From Candidatus Woesearchaeota archaeon (GTDB lineage Archaea > Nanobdellota > Nanobdellia > Woesearchaeales > UBA12501): DNA of 64,000 bases. Of the stretch, positions 1 through 9,340 are shown piece by piece; positions within the stretch are counted from its first letter, which is position 1, and the number at the start of each line of letters is the position of its first letter. Under the pieces are notes generated by a model that saw only the letters and a program-made list of their open reading frames with translations, did no database searches and was not told where the DNA came from. A program made the position numbers and the translations under genes. The stretch is from contig JAUSFM010000016.1 in NCBI GenBank assembly GCA_030651375.1, positions 1-64,000 on the forward strand, written 5' to 3'.

Positions 1-1826
1 TTCTTGACAGTTATATTGTGGAAGGAAATGAAACTACTTCCATTAACATAAATACCGAAACCACTCGGAGACAACCCCGGCCAACCCTGACCAGCAAGCC
101 ACAACGTTGACAAATTAACAAAGCTGCTGTTGGTTGATACATTGATTAAGACGTTTGACGTGCCATTGATGTTTGAAAGAGTCACGTTGTCGTAATCAGA
201 GGTTATGTTCGTGCTGTTGATAATTTGCAAAGCGTTGTGTGTCGCGTTGATAATATTAAAGTTACTCATGTTAACCCTTGATGTATTGAAAATCAACAAC
301 CCATGCAAACCTGCACGAGTTGAGTTGAAGCCATCAAGCGTTGCGTTCAACACACGATCAAGGGCGTAATCAGCCGCTGAACTGTTGAAGGTTGACACGC
401 TAACGTTGTGCAAGTTGATATCATTCGACTGATTGAAGATAATGCCCTTCATCGACACGTTGTAGACATGTTCGCCCTTGAGCGTCGTATTGCTGCCGTT
501 GATGAATTCAAGGCCGACTGCCGTGCTGTTCGTCCAGGTGTTGTTCTTCAATGAGAGGTTGAATGAGTTGTTCGCCAGCAAGAGCCAGTTTGTTGCGAAC
601 GTCATGTTATTGTTGCGCATTTCGCTGTCTCCCGTCATGTTCATAAGCACGTCACCCGTGCAATTGGCAATTTCGTTGTCAACGAGCGTGTTTCTTCCTC
701 CCTGCTCAACGTGAACACACCAGCCGCCATTAGTGGTATTAGCAAGGACATTGTTAGTGGCGGTTGCATTGAAAACACCAGTCAGGAAAAGAAGGGCATT
801 TGTCGTGTTGGTGGTAAATCCAGAGGAAGTGAAGTTGTTCTCAAGGATGGTGTGGTTTGTACTATTGGCAAGCCAGAGACCAGTTGTGGCATTGCCGAAG
901 CTGTTATTGGCAATGTAGTGGCCAGTTCCGTTGCTTCTGATATTAGCCAGTACGGAGTTGTGTGAGAAGCGGTTGCTGTATAGGACAACCCGGTTGGTTG
1001 AGATGTTTATTCCAGCACCAGCACTCACGTTGACATTAGTTGCTCCTGCGATAGTGATGTTGACAAAGGAGATATTGATGTTGGCGCCATTTTTGGCCCA
1101 GATGACATCGTGGAGATTGTTTCCTTGATTCGCAGCACCGCTCGTGTTGCCGGTGATATTGCTAAATTCTGAATTCATGATGGTGATGTTGTTTGAGTCG
1201 CCGGCAATGTGCACACCGCCAAAGTTGGTGTCGCGAACTTGGAAGTTGTTAATGACGACATTACTGCTGTTAGTAATGTTGACGGCAAGAGTTTCGTTTG
1301 TTTCAGCAGCAGTTTGGTTTGTGTCTCCAATGCCGATAAGGGTACAGTTTTCAATAGTAACGACAGAATTTGTCCCATTGATATGTATCCAGTTTCTCAA
1401 GCTTGCATTGCCGCCGGTCGCGTTAATAGTAAAATTCGCACCATGTCCGGTGGTGTTTCCAGTGTTGTTGCCGCTGCAGGCAATGTTGAGGCTGGCGTTG
1501 CTTGATGAGTTGATGATAATAAGACTGTTTTCATAGACATACGTACCTCCAGAACATATTTTAAGAACACTAATATTGCCGTAAATAAAATTGTTACTGT
1601 TGTTCATCAGCGGCCGTGTTCCTGCAGTCAGGTCATCACAATCGCGCGGGTGTGTCGCATTAGGAGTAGTGTCATCAAAATTGTCGCCGTCGGCATCAGC
1701 AGCAAAAACGTGCATGGCTGCGCCCAAGAGAATAATCATCGTGCAGAGGAGGAGAAGTGTTTTGAAAAAGACTGAACCGTTGTTGTTGCTAAATAAAGAA
1801 ATTTTTGCACGCTTCGAAAATTTCAT
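1..1826 (-). CDS. Large secreted parallel beta-helix (NosD-like) surface protein, 3' end outside window
   Basis: The frame is open from the ATG at 1826 to the window edge: 608 residues with no stop, so the C-terminus is missing. Residues about 18-43 form a hydrophobic signal peptide or anchor. An acidic DADGDNFDD segment follows at about 44-52 and resembles a calcium-binding loop. The rest is a low-complexity repeat of short Asn/Ser/Thr/Ile/Val strands with dozens of N-x-S/T sequons, as in parallel beta-helix proteins of the NosD/pectate-lyase type. The likely role is a heavily N-glycosylated cell-surface or adhesion protein; no catalytic motif is seen. A TATA-like ATTTAAATATC lies near 1905 and a GAGG ribosome site 8 nt before the ATG. 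Family assignment rests on repeat style, not on a specific homolog. Confidence 0.8.
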   Translation of the reverse strand, partial: MKFSKRAKISLFSNNNGSVFFKTLLLLCTMIILLGAAMHVFAADADGDNFDDTTPNATHPRDCDDLTAGTRPLMNNSNNFIYGNISVLKICSGGTYVYENSLIIINSSSNASLNIACSGNNTGNTTGHGANFTINATGGNASLRNWIHINGTNSVVTIENCTLIGIGDTNQTAAETNETLAVNITNSSNVVINNFQVRDTNFGGVHIAGDSNNITIMNSEFSNITGNTSGAANQGNNLHDVIWAKNGANINISFVNITIAGATNVNVSAGAGINISTNRVVLYSNRFSHNSVLANIRSNGTGHYIANNSFGNATTGLWLANSTNHTILENNFTSSGFTTNTTNALLFLTGVFNATATNNVLANTTNGGWCVHVEQGGRNTLVDNEIANCTGDVLMNMTGDSEMRNNNMTFATNWLLLANNSFNLSLKNNTWTNSTAVGLEFINGSNTTLKGEHVYNVSMKGIIFNQSNDINLHNVSVSTFNSSAADYALDRVLNATLDGFNSTRAGLHGLLIFNTSRVNMSNFNIINATHNALQIINSTNITSDYDNVTLSNINGTSNVLINVSTNSSFVNLSTLWLAGQGWPGLSPSGFGIYVNGSSFISFHNITVK

Positions 1827-1845
1827 GACATCAACCTCTTTTTTG

Positions 1846-1860
1846 TTCCAATGGTTGGAA
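1846..1860. promoter_or_regulatory. 15-bp palindrome in the leader of the surface-protein gene
   Basis: TTCCAA and TTGGAA arms are separated by 3 nt, 20 nt before the ATG at 1826 and just upstream of the ribosome site. It could be an operator or an mRNA hairpin that controls translation. Function is inferred from position only. Confidence 0.4.
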
Positions 1861-2001
1861 CTTGTATGATAACGAATATGTTATGGACTATTCAAGAAGT
1901 TTTGATATTTAAATGTTGTTATTTTGGAAAAAAATAAGAGGGAAAAAAGAAAGATTATTTTCTTGTTTACACTTTGAAGTGAAAATGAAGTGAAAAAAAG
2001 A

Positions 2002-2862
2002 TCAGTCGCCAATAGTTTTGTAGAGAATTGCGTTGCGCTCGAGCAGTTCTTTTATTTCTTGTTTTCTGCCGCCCAGCCCTTTCCCATCAAGTAACACAAT
2101 GCGGGCGTTTGATTTTGTTATGGCCTGCTTGATAAGTTCTCCGGTTAGCCCCTCAACAGCATATTTTGCGCAGAGATGGCCAAGCGCGTAGTTTGATTGC
2201 TCCATGCATTTCAAGAAATTTGGTGCATAATGCGGCCCGCCGATGCCAAACGCAGGCACAAAACGTTTTTCCAGCGCAGGAATGTCCGCATTGAACAGGG
2301 AAAGAAGCGCTGCTGCAGTCTTTTTGCCAAAAATCGAATTATTCCATGATGTTTCATCCGAACCGATTTCAACAAAAATGGTTGGCACATCCAGCGCAGG
2401 CCCGTGATGCGTTGCTTCCATGACCACTTCATGTGTTGGAACATCAGTACATTGGATTTTCAGTTGTTCCCAGAGAAAACGAAGCACCTGTGGATTGGTC
2501 GGACATAGTTTTCCTGCATCGCCGCCCAATAACGAATGCCCAAAGTTGCCTGGTGCATGGACGCAGATGCTTTGAACGCCTTTTTCACTGCGGTGCGTGG
2601 TTGGAAACAGTAGAAGATCGGTTTTCCAGGAAATACCTGCGTTGTTGAGGGTTTCTGCAATTTTTTCATCGTAGTGCTCGCAGAAGATGCATTTAGTATC
2701 GGTCGTGAACATATATATAGTGTTCGTAGCAGTTTTTAGGAGCCAAACTGGCTGATTTTCATATATAATAGGTGTTTTCTGCCACGATGCCTGCGTAAGA
2801 AGGCCTGTTTGGATGTTCAGCCCAGCAAAGTCAGGCGTTGTAATGAGCACGGCGATGTTCAT
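2002..2862 (-). CDS. dtdA: D-aminoacyl-tRNA deacylase (archaeal DtdA/DTD2 type)
   Basis: This 286-residue protein hydrolyses D-aminoacyl-tRNAs, keeping D-amino acids out of translation in the cytoplasm. It carries family signatures in order: HAPGN near residue 102, an EATHHGP segment near 149-155, FVEIGSDE shortly after, and GIGGPHYAP near 206-214. These belong to the archaeal/plant DTD2 (GEK1) family, not the bacterial Dtd fold. Length is normal. I chose the ATG at 2862 over an in-frame TTG at 2886, because homologs begin at the MNIAVL strand. It is a single gene; the sequence beyond its stop is T-rich on the coding strand and probably terminates it. Confidence 0.9.
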   Translation of the reverse strand: MNIAVLITTPDFAGLNIQTGLLTQASWQKTPIIYENQPVWLLKTATNTIYMFTTDTKCIFCEHYDEKIAETLNNAGISWKTDLLLFPTTHRSEKGVQSICVHAPGNFGHSLLGGDAGKLCPTNPQVLRFLWEQLKIQCTDVPTHEVVMEATHHGPALDVPTIFVEIGSDETSWNNSIFGKKTAAALLSLFNADIPALEKRFVPAFGIGGPHYAPNFLKCMEQSNYALGHLCAKYAVEGLTGELIKQAITKSNARIVLLDGKGLGGRKQEIKELLERNAILYKTIGD

Positions 2863-3134
2863 GGAGGGTGAGAAGTGCTGGGACAATAAAAGGTTTTTGA
2901 TTCTATTAAATAAGTATTTTTCACCACATTTTAATATGTTTTTTTCGCTTAAAAAAGAAAAATATTTAAATAAGCTTATAAATAGATATAAAAATAAGTA
3001 TCAATTGAAAAACACGACGAAAATGAAAAAACACAACCTTTAAATATAAGTAAAAATATAACATAAAAAAAGATAGAAAAAAGAAATCAAAAAATACTTA
3101 TTTAATCTATTTCACCACACAGCGAGGCACGGCG
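2863..3134. other. AT-rich intergenic region with a 14-bp inverted repeat
   Basis: This gap holds the divergent promoters of dtdA (minus) and the AbrB-like gene (plus). AAATAAGTATTTTT at 2908-2921 is the exact reverse complement of 3090-3103, and TTTCACCACA occurs directly repeated at 2919-2928 and 3110-3119. No convincing gene is visible. A GAGG ribosome site precedes the start at 3135. Confidence 0.45.
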
Positions 3135-3350
3135 ATGACTGATATCCGCAGAAAGCTTTACCGGCGCGGCAGCAGCTATGAAACCACCATTCCTATGCCC
3201 CTTCTCTTTGCCCTTGACCTTACCAAAAAACAGAACGTCATTTTCACCTACGACAAGCACGCCAACCGATGGTATCTCGGCTTTGAAGAAGCAGAAACAC
3301 AGCCACCGATACGAAACGGAAACGACGAACGTGATCGGCGGAGGCGCTAA
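3135..3350 (+). CDS. AbrB/MazE/SpoVT-like swapped-hairpin protein
   Basis: This is a 71-residue protein. Residues 1-50 (RGSSYETTIPMPLLFALDL followed by a VIFTYD strand) match the swapped-hairpin AbrB fold, where an arginine-rich N-terminal strand contacts DNA. The short tail is Arg/Asp-rich. Members act as small transcription regulators or antitoxins; no toxin partner is adjacent, so a regulatory role is more likely. The stop abuts the ATG of the next gene (3351), indicating co-transcription with a membrane protein. A GAGG ribosome site lies 7 nt before the ATG. Confidence 0.7.
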   Translation: MTDIRRKLYRRGSSYETTIPMPLLFALDLTKKQNVIFTYDKHANRWYLGFEEAETQPPIRNGNDERDRRRR

Positions 3351-3950
3351 ATGATTCACGCAATCAAAAAATACATCAAGCAGGAACTCAAGAAGGGATA
3401 CTCACTGCCTATTGTCAAGGAAGAGCTGAAACACAAGGGATTTTCTGATGATGAAATCGCCAGCGCACTCTATGAGACCACCACACCGCGTATTTCATTC
3501 CTCCATCTGCTAGTGCTCATCCTTGGCCTTGTCACACTTGATTCAATTTTGGGCACAGTGTTTCTTGCCGTGCCACTCGGCATGGTTTCGGTCATTGGTA
3601 GATATCTTATCCTATTTCTAATCCCGCTCCTGCTCGGCTTGCTTAATTATTGGATTATCGGCCAAGCAGTGGTTGATGACCTTGAAAAAAATCTGGCAGG
3701 CATTGTCACACCGCTGCCACTGGTTTTTCTCCTGCATAATTTCTTGAGCTTCAACAATCTCCTCGTGCCGCTCGGTGCAGGAATCGCAGCACTCTGGTAC
3801 GCAGCAGCGCATCTTATTCCTTTTATTATTGAGAACATCGAAGAAAAAGACCACCCGTGGGTATGGCTCGTTCTCGCCGCAGCATGCATTGGCGTAACGC
3901 TGCTTGCAACACAGCTCATTAACGTATTTGCATTTGTCAGGTTCAACTAA
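3351..3950 (+). CDS. Membrane protein with four to five predicted helices, unknown function
   Basis: This 199-residue protein has a soluble N-terminal helical segment (residues 1-45, Lys/Glu-rich) like the short helical domains that often precede archaeal membrane proteins. Hydrophobic segments follow at about 48-75, 82-110, 118-150 and 170-195. No catalytic residues or transporter signature are evident. It is directly downstream of the AbrB-like gene with no gap, so the pair probably forms an operon. The A-rich spacer 3951-4034 contains the ribosome site of the next gene. Confidence 0.7.
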   Translation: MIHAIKKYIKQELKKGYSLPIVKEELKHKGFSDDEIASALYETTTPRISFLHLLVLILGLVTLDSILGTVFLAVPLGMVSVIGRYLILFLIPLLLGLLNYWIIGQAVVDDLEKNLAGIVTPLPLVFLLHNFLSFNNLLVPLGAGIAALWYAAAHLIPFIIENIEEKDHPWVWLVLAAACIGVTLLATQLINVFAFVRFN

Positions 3951-4034
3951 ATCAACTAAAAAAATCAAAAAAAGAAACACAAAAACAAACGATACCAAAA
4001 AAAACGAAAATAAAAAAACAAAAAAAAGGAGAAG

Positions 4035-5339
4035 ATGGAACTCGTGATTCACGGCGGCGCACAGGAAGTTGGACGGAGTTGTGTAGAGCTGATTACAGAA
4101 AAATATACGCGCATACTATTCGACGCAGGGCTCAAGATGGCAGAACACGGCTCTGAATTCCCGGAAAGCGTCACCAATCTTTCAGAGATAGATGCGGTCC
4201 TGCTCAGCCACGCGCACCTCGACCACTGCGGTGCACTGCCCTACTTCGACCACAACGGGCTTGAATGCCCCATCTATGCAACCGGAGCAACAAAAGCACT
4301 CACAAAACTTATCCTTGAAGACGCATTCAAAGTCGGCCAGCTCACCCATCAAGAACTTGGCTATTTCCAGGACGATGTGCGTGCGGCAATTGCCTGCATG
4401 AGCAACATGAAGTCCCGCCAAAAAGGGATAGTAAATGAAGTGCGTTTTTCCCTGCACAGCATCAATCATATTCCTGGTGCAGCGGCCATTCTCGTCGAGG
4501 CAGAAGGCAAACGCATTCTCTACACTGGTGACATAAAAATGGACGAGACGCAGCTCCAGCCTGCAACAGATCTTGGCAGTGCGCAAGAAAATATTCATAC
4601 GCTTATCTGTGAATCAACCTATGGGGACAGGGAACATCCAGACCGAAAAAAAACAGAGAAGGAATTTATTAACGAGATAAAAACAACGATTGCCCGCGGC
4701 GGTTCGGTATTGATTCCAGTATTTGCCATCGGCAGGGCACAGGAAATCCTGTTGGTCATCGGAAACGCGTACGACCAAGGCCTGATTCCGGCAAACGTGC
4801 CGTATTACCTTGATGGTATGGCTGCTGCTGCAACAAAAATAACAATCGAGTATCCTGAATCAATAAAACAATCCGCACGCCTTGCTCAATGCTTTCGCCG
4901 CGCGCAAAAAATAACGAATCCTCGAGAGCGAATTGCCGCAGTGAGAAAACAAGGCATTTTTATCACGACATCAGGCATGCTAACCGGCGGGCCGATTATT
5001 GAGTACCTCAAATGCCTCAACAATTCGCGCAACGCGCTTCTTCTTACTGGTTATCAGGGCGAGCACACGAACGGACGGCTTCTCGAAGAAGAAGGAATGG
5101 TGTTTATCGATGGCTGGAAAACACGAGTGCATTGCAGCTGGAAAAAATTCGACTTCAGCGCGCATGCCGGCTTGAGCGAATTGAAACGGCTCATCCGCAC
5201 CATTCATCCGAAACAAGTTGCATTCGTCCACGGCGATCCTGCTGCCATCAAAAATATTGCAGTATGGGCCAGCGCCATGGACATCACCACTCATGCGCCA
5301 AATATGTGTGATAAAATCCATATACCGTTGGGGGGTTGA
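4035..5339 (+). CDS. Beta-CASP metallo-beta-lactamase RNA nuclease (aCPSF2-like)
   Basis: This 434-residue zinc-dependent RNase lacks KH domains. Metallo-beta-lactamase motifs are clear: HAHLDHCG at 59-66, the His of INHIPGAA at 145, and Asp of YTGDIK at 166. Beta-CASP motifs follow: ESTYGD (E193), FSAHAG in the C-terminal third and VHGD near the end. Family members act as endo- and/or 5'-3' exoribonucleases in RNA processing. The architecture fits aCPSF2 rather than aRNase J, but the boundary between these groups needs a phylogeny. AAAGGAG sits 5 nt before the ATG. The KH-containing relative FttA is encoded at 51325-53217. Confidence 0.88.
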   Translation: MELVIHGGAQEVGRSCVELITEKYTRILFDAGLKMAEHGSEFPESVTNLSEIDAVLLSHAHLDHCGALPYFDHNGLECPIYATGATKALTKLILEDAFKVGQLTHQELGYFQDDVRAAIACMSNMKSRQKGIVNEVRFSLHSINHIPGAAAILVEAEGKRILYTGDIKMDETQLQPATDLGSAQENIHTLICESTYGDREHPDRKKTEKEFINEIKTTIARGGSVLIPVFAIGRAQEILLVIGNAYDQGLIPANVPYYLDGMAAAATKITIEYPESIKQSARLAQCFRRAQKITNPRERIAAVRKQGIFITTSGMLTGGPIIEYLKCLNNSRNALLLTGYQGEHTNGRLLEEEGMVFIDGWKTRVHCSWKKFDFSAHAGLSELKRLIRTIHPKQVAFVHGDPAAIKNIAVWASAMDITTHAPNMCDKIHIPLGG

Positions 5340-5356
5340 CACGGTCAACCCCTTTT
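5332..5356 (+). terminator. Hairpin plus T-tract overlapping a stop codon
   Basis: GGGGTTGAC and GTCAACCCC form a perfect 9-bp stem with a 3-nt loop, followed by TTTT. The stop codon of the nuclease gene (5337-5339) is inside the left arm. It looks like a factor-independent terminator or a 3'-end stabilising hairpin. Confidence 0.55.
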
Positions 5357-5570
5357 ATGTTCCTCATTCAGTAACCCATTGGTTCAGCTTAGAAAAAAAG
5401 AAACAAAGAGCACGGGAAAAAGTAGGTGATGGACGGAAACAGCAGCCGGCGAACAAAAACCCGTTGGGCGGGTTTCAAAGGATGCTGTTTCCTTTTATAT
5501 TCCTTACTATTCATCAAATAGCGAAGAGAAAAAAAAAAGAAAGCGAAAACGTAAAAAATGAGGTGAATCC

Positions 5571-5678
5571 ATGAAACCAACAGACTATCCGATGGATTAC
5601 ATTGAGAATTTGACGTTTCGGATGCTGAAGAAGATGAGCGAAAAAGAAGAAGAGCAAGAAGATGAAAAAAACAATTAA
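5571..5678 (+). CDS. Small hypothetical protein, 35 residues
   Basis: A short ORF starts MKPTDYPMDYIENLTFRMLK and ends in a highly charged Glu/Lys/Asp tail. Support comes from GAGGTGA 5 nt before the ATG, one of the best ribosome sites in the region. The first 22 residues could form an amphipathic helix; no domain is recognised. The 392-bp gap around it (5340-5734) otherwise holds only the hairpin at 5332 and A-rich sequence. Confidence 0.45.
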   Translation: MKPTDYPMDYIENLTFRMLKKMSEKEEEQEDEKNN

Positions 5679-5734
5679 CCAATAGGCTAATAGAGACTGA
5701 TGAATCACGACGGCAATGAACAGACGAAACGACA

Positions 5735-8431
5735 ATGACGCATTTTTATGCACAGGAGTTTGGAACCGTTTTAGCTAATTTGCAGACGACAAAAAAGGGG
5801 ATTACCAGCGATGAGGCGCAGAGACGGATTGCCCAATATGGGATGAATGAGATACAAGAAGGGGAACAGGTTTCGCCGCTAAAGATTTTTCTTTCGCAGT
5901 TCAGCAGCCTTATTATCTGGATTTTAATAACCGCAATGGCTATCTCTGCCATGCTCGGTGAGATAACTGATGCAGTGGTTATCGGCGTTATTCTTATCGC
6001 AAACGCAGTTATCGGATTTGTGCAGGAATACCGAGCTGAACGCGCCATTGCAGCATTAAAACAACTTGCTGCACCAAGGGCAATCGTGGTACGAGACGGC
6101 GTGGAAAAAGAAATTGATGCGCGATACTTGGTGCCGGGTGATGTTATTTTGCTCGTCAGTGGAGATAAGGTTCCTGCTGATGCTCGGCTCATAGAGGCAA
6201 TTGATATAAAAACACAGGAAGCGTCATTAACCGGTGAGTCAAATCCCATAAACAAAAGTGCCGGTGCCCTGTGCAGTGAAACAACACTGGTTGCCGACTG
6301 CAAAAACGCGTTGTTTGCCGGCACGATGGTAGTGAATGGAAAAGCCAGAGCCGTGGTCTGTGCAACAGGCATGCGCACAGAAATCGGAAAAATTGCGCAT
6401 CTTCTTCAAACAGTTACGCCCGAGCCAACGCCGCTGCAGAAAAAAATGAAAGAGCTTGGCAGATGGATTAGTATTATCACGCTGGGAATCTGTGCAGTTG
6501 TTTTTCTTGCAGGCATAGTACAAGGAAAGCCAGTTCTTGAGTTTTTCATTGTTGCGGTGTCACTGGCAGTTGCAGCAATTCCCGAAGGGCTTCCGGCAGT
6601 AGTAACTATTTCTCTTGCGATGGGTGTCCGCCGCATGGTTAAAAAAAATGCACTCGTCAGAAACCTCCCGTCGGTTGAGACGTTGGGAAGCACCACCGTC
6701 ATCTGCACGGACAAAACAGGCACGCTCACACACAATGAGATGACGGTGAAGCGAATATACGTCGATGGAAAAGATATCGAGGTTGGTGGCGCCGGATACA
6801 AACCTGATGGAACAATATCGCAAAAAACACTGAATATGCACCTGCTCCTGAAAATGGGGGCGTTGAACAATGACGCAAAACTAAATGAGCAGGAATGGAA
6901 AATTATCGGCGACCCCACTGAGGGCGCATTGCTCGTCAGTGCCTTGAAGGCACAACTTGATTACAAGCTTCTGAATCTCCAATGTAAACGCATTGAGGAA
7001 ATTCCGTTTACCTCGGAACGGAAAATGATGACCACGGTGCATGAAATTGACGGCAGATGGTATGTGTATGTGAAAGGAGCGCCGGATATGATTCTTGAAA
7101 AATGTGCCTACGTTCAAACCGAGAACAAAAAAATAAAAATGGATCGAGGAGAAAAGCATACGATTCTTGAAAAAAACAAACAGTATGCATCCAGCGCATT
7201 GCGCGTGCTCGGGTTTGCGTACAAAGAGATAAAAAAAGAGAGTAAAAATAATCAGCCGCGCAAAGAACTTGAAAAGGATCTCATCTTTGTCGGCTTGCAG
7301 GCCATGATCGACCCGCCGCGCGAAGAGGTGCGTGAGGCTATCCGCAAATGTATGACCGCTGGCATAAAAATAATTATGGTCACGGGCGACCACAAGGAAA
7401 CTGCGGTTGCCATTGCCCGAGAGTTGGGGCTTGATGGCCGGGCGATTTCAGGCGCGGAGATTGACACCATTGATCTTGACAAAGAAGTAGAAAACATTCA
7501 CGTCTATGCGCGGGTTGACCCGCGGCACAAGCTGAAAATTGTGGAGGCGCTGAAGAAAAAGGGCCACGTCGTTGCCATGACTGGCGACGGGGTGAATGAT
7601 GCACCAGCGCTGAAAAAAGCAGATATCGGTATTGCAATGGGCATCACCGGCACTGATGTGTCAAAAGAGGCATCAGACATGATTCTTACCGACGATAATT
7701 TTGCGTCGATTGTCAATGCGGTAGAAGAAGGCCGCGGCACGTACGATAATATCCGCAAATATTTTGCGTATTTGATATCAGGAAATATTTCTGAAGTGCT
7801 GATTATTTTTGGAAGCATTATCCTCGGATTGCCGCTTCCTCTGACTGCCACTCAGTTGTTGTTCATCAATCTGGTAACCGACGGCATGCCGGCGGTTGCG
7901 CTCAGCGCTGATCCATTTGAGCCAAATGCTATGTACCGCCAGCCACGGAAAAAAAATGAGCCAATTCACAAAGGGCTGAATGTATTTATCGTACATTATT
8001 CAATTATTGTAGCCATCACCGCACTGGTGGTGTTTAGCTGGTTTTATTTCAAGCGCGGCGACCTTGCACAGGCAAAGACCGCAGCATTTTTGGTGATATG
8101 CATGAGTGAATTGTATCAGGCGTTTGCATGCCGCTCACTGAGGTATACTGCATGGAGCGTCGGACTGACAAAAAACAAGTATTTGCTTCTTGCCGTGTTC
8201 AGTTCTCTGGCACTGATTTTCGCAGCGCTCTTTATTCCGCCATTCGGTGCACTCTTGCAAATAGTGCCGCTTGCAATCAGTGATATCATCATTATTTCGC
8301 TGGTGTCAAGCATTGGCGCACTGGTGATTGAAGTGTCCAAAATCATTAAAAACAGTGCCGGCCAAAGCGGTCAAACAAGTCAAATCAATCTGCACAACAA
8401 GTATCAGAACAATCTGCAGAATCAGGCGTGA
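5735..8431 (+). CDS. P-type Ca2+-transporting ATPase (P2A/SERCA-like)
   Basis: This 898-residue cation pump spans the membrane and exports Ca2+ at the expense of ATP. Domain order is intact: N-terminal cation-ATPase domain, actuator with TGES near 166, phosphorylation motif DKTGTLT with D326, nucleotide-binding domain, hinge TGDGVNDAP near 615, and six C-terminal helices. Ion-site residues match the SERCA type: PEGLP in helix 4, GNISEV in helix 5 and NLVTDGMPA in helix 6. This favours Ca2+ over H+ or Na+/K+. The C-terminal tail is polar and Gln/Asn-rich. The start follows no strong ribosome site. The HIT gene starts 4 nt after its stop. Confidence 0.92.
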   Translation: MTHFYAQEFGTVLANLQTTKKGITSDEAQRRIAQYGMNEIQEGEQVSPLKIFLSQFSSLIIWILITAMAISAMLGEITDAVVIGVILIANAVIGFVQEYRAERAIAALKQLAAPRAIVVRDGVEKEIDARYLVPGDVILLVSGDKVPADARLIEAIDIKTQEASLTGESNPINKSAGALCSETTLVADCKNALFAGTMVVNGKARAVVCATGMRTEIGKIAHLLQTVTPEPTPLQKKMKELGRWISIITLGICAVVFLAGIVQGKPVLEFFIVAVSLAVAAIPEGLPAVVTISLAMGVRRMVKKNALVRNLPSVETLGSTTVICTDKTGTLTHNEMTVKRIYVDGKDIEVGGAGYKPDGTISQKTLNMHLLLKMGALNNDAKLNEQEWKIIGDPTEGALLVSALKAQLDYKLLNLQCKRIEEIPFTSERKMMTTVHEIDGRWYVYVKGAPDMILEKCAYVQTENKKIKMDRGEKHTILEKNKQYASSALRVLGFAYKEIKKESKNNQPRKELEKDLIFVGLQAMIDPPREEVREAIRKCMTAGIKIIMVTGDHKETAVAIARELGLDGRAISGAEIDTIDLDKEVENIHVYARVDPRHKLKIVEALKKKGHVVAMTGDGVNDAPALKKADIGIAMGITGTDVSKEASDMILTDDNFASIVNAVEEGRGTYDNIRKYFAYLISGNISEVLIIFGSIILGLPLPLTATQLLFINLVTDGMPAVALSADPFEPNAMYRQPRKKNEPIHKGLNVFIVHYSIIVAITALVVFSWFYFKRGDLAQAKTAAFLVICMSELYQAFACRSLRYTAWSVGLTKNKYLLLAVFSSLALIFAALFIPPFGALLQIVPLAISDIIIISLVSSIGALVIEVSKIIKNSAGQSGQTSQINLHNKYQNNLQNQA

Positions 8432-8435
8432 CCCT

Positions 8436-9335
8436 ATGCAGCTCAGCCCGGAACAACAGCAGGCACTTGAACAGCAGAAAGCGCAATGCCCGTTCTGCAA
8501 AATAATTAAAGGCGAGATTCCAGCAAAAAAAGTATTTGAGGATGAGCTGTTTGTCATTGTTCTTGACATTAACCCAGCGGCGCGCGGCCATATGCTGCTT
8601 GTGCCAAAGGAACATTATCCCATTATGCCGGTGATTCCGCCGCCGGTGCTTGCAAAATTGTTTGAGTTGACGCAGGAAGCGAGCAGGCTGTGTTACACTG
8701 CGATGGTTACTCATGGCAGCACGGCATTCATTGCCAACGGCGCTGCGGCAGGCCAGCAGAGCGCGCATTTTCTGATGCACGTGATTCCACGCGAAAAAAA
8801 TGACGGGCTGGGCACGTTTGATGTCCCAAAAAAAAGCATGGCAGAAGACCCCAAGTTCACTGAAGCGCTGCGGCACAACATCAGTGCCCTGATGCGTCAG
8901 CAGTTTGGCAGCGCCCGTGACATTCCGCCTCCCCAGCCGCCAAAAAAAGAGTATATCAAGGGAATTATTGAGATGAATAAGCCGTTGCTAGAGTTGGTGC
9001 TGGGCCAGCCGGCGCAGTTCAAGAAGCTGGTTGAACAGAACCAGCAGCTTAAGGAGTTGTTCCGCGACAAAAATGTTGATGAGATAATGAAGGAGATACA
9101 GCACGAACATGCAACAAAGCGTGAGCACGACGATATGAAAAAGAAAAGTGACGCACTGGGGCAAGAAGAGAAAAAAAATCACCAGACAGAAAAGGCGCTT
9201 GACGCTGAATTTGAAGAAGTCAAAAAAGCGCTGGGCAGTGAAAAGAACGAAGAGAAAAAAGAGGATAGAAGCGAAAAAACAAAAAAGAAAGAAGAAAAAG
9301 CAGATCTTGACACGATTGCCAAACTCTTTGCGTGA
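8436..9335 (+). CDS. HIT-domain protein with charged C-terminal extension, nucleophile His missing
   Basis: This 299-residue protein has a HIT (histidine triad) domain at about 10-130: a CPFCKII zinc-like start, RGHMLLVPKEH, then the C-terminal GQQSAHFLMHVIPR. In active HIT hydrolases the last motif is His-x-His-x-His; here it is His111-Phe-Leu113-Met-His115, so the middle, nucleophilic His is Leu. Residues 160-299 are very Lys/Glu-rich and probably coiled coil. It may bind nucleotides without hydrolysing nucleotidyl bonds. I chose the ATG at 8436, just after the ATPase stop; upstream in-frame sequence belongs to the ATPase in another frame. It is followed by a second HIT gene. Confidence 0.85.
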   Translation: MQLSPEQQQALEQQKAQCPFCKIIKGEIPAKKVFEDELFVIVLDINPAARGHMLLVPKEHYPIMPVIPPPVLAKLFELTQEASRLCYTAMVTHGSTAFIANGAAAGQQSAHFLMHVIPREKNDGLGTFDVPKKSMAEDPKFTEALRHNISALMRQQFGSARDIPPPQPPKKEYIKGIIEMNKPLLELVLGQPAQFKKLVEQNQQLKELFRDKNVDEIMKEIQHEHATKREHDDMKKKSDALGQEEKKNHQTEKALDAEFEEVKKALGSEKNEEKKEDRSEKTKKKEEKADLDTIAKLFA

Positions 9336-9340
9336 AAACA

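Noticed and set aside
478-1536. Several open frames on the plus strand opposite the beta-helix gene
   Set aside because: They are fragmented and low-complexity; the minus frame is open over 1.8 kb with signal peptide and sequons.
2890-3120. Possible small ORFs in the AT-rich gap
   Set aside because: Lys/Asn/Tyr-rich frames with no ribosome site or conserved pattern.
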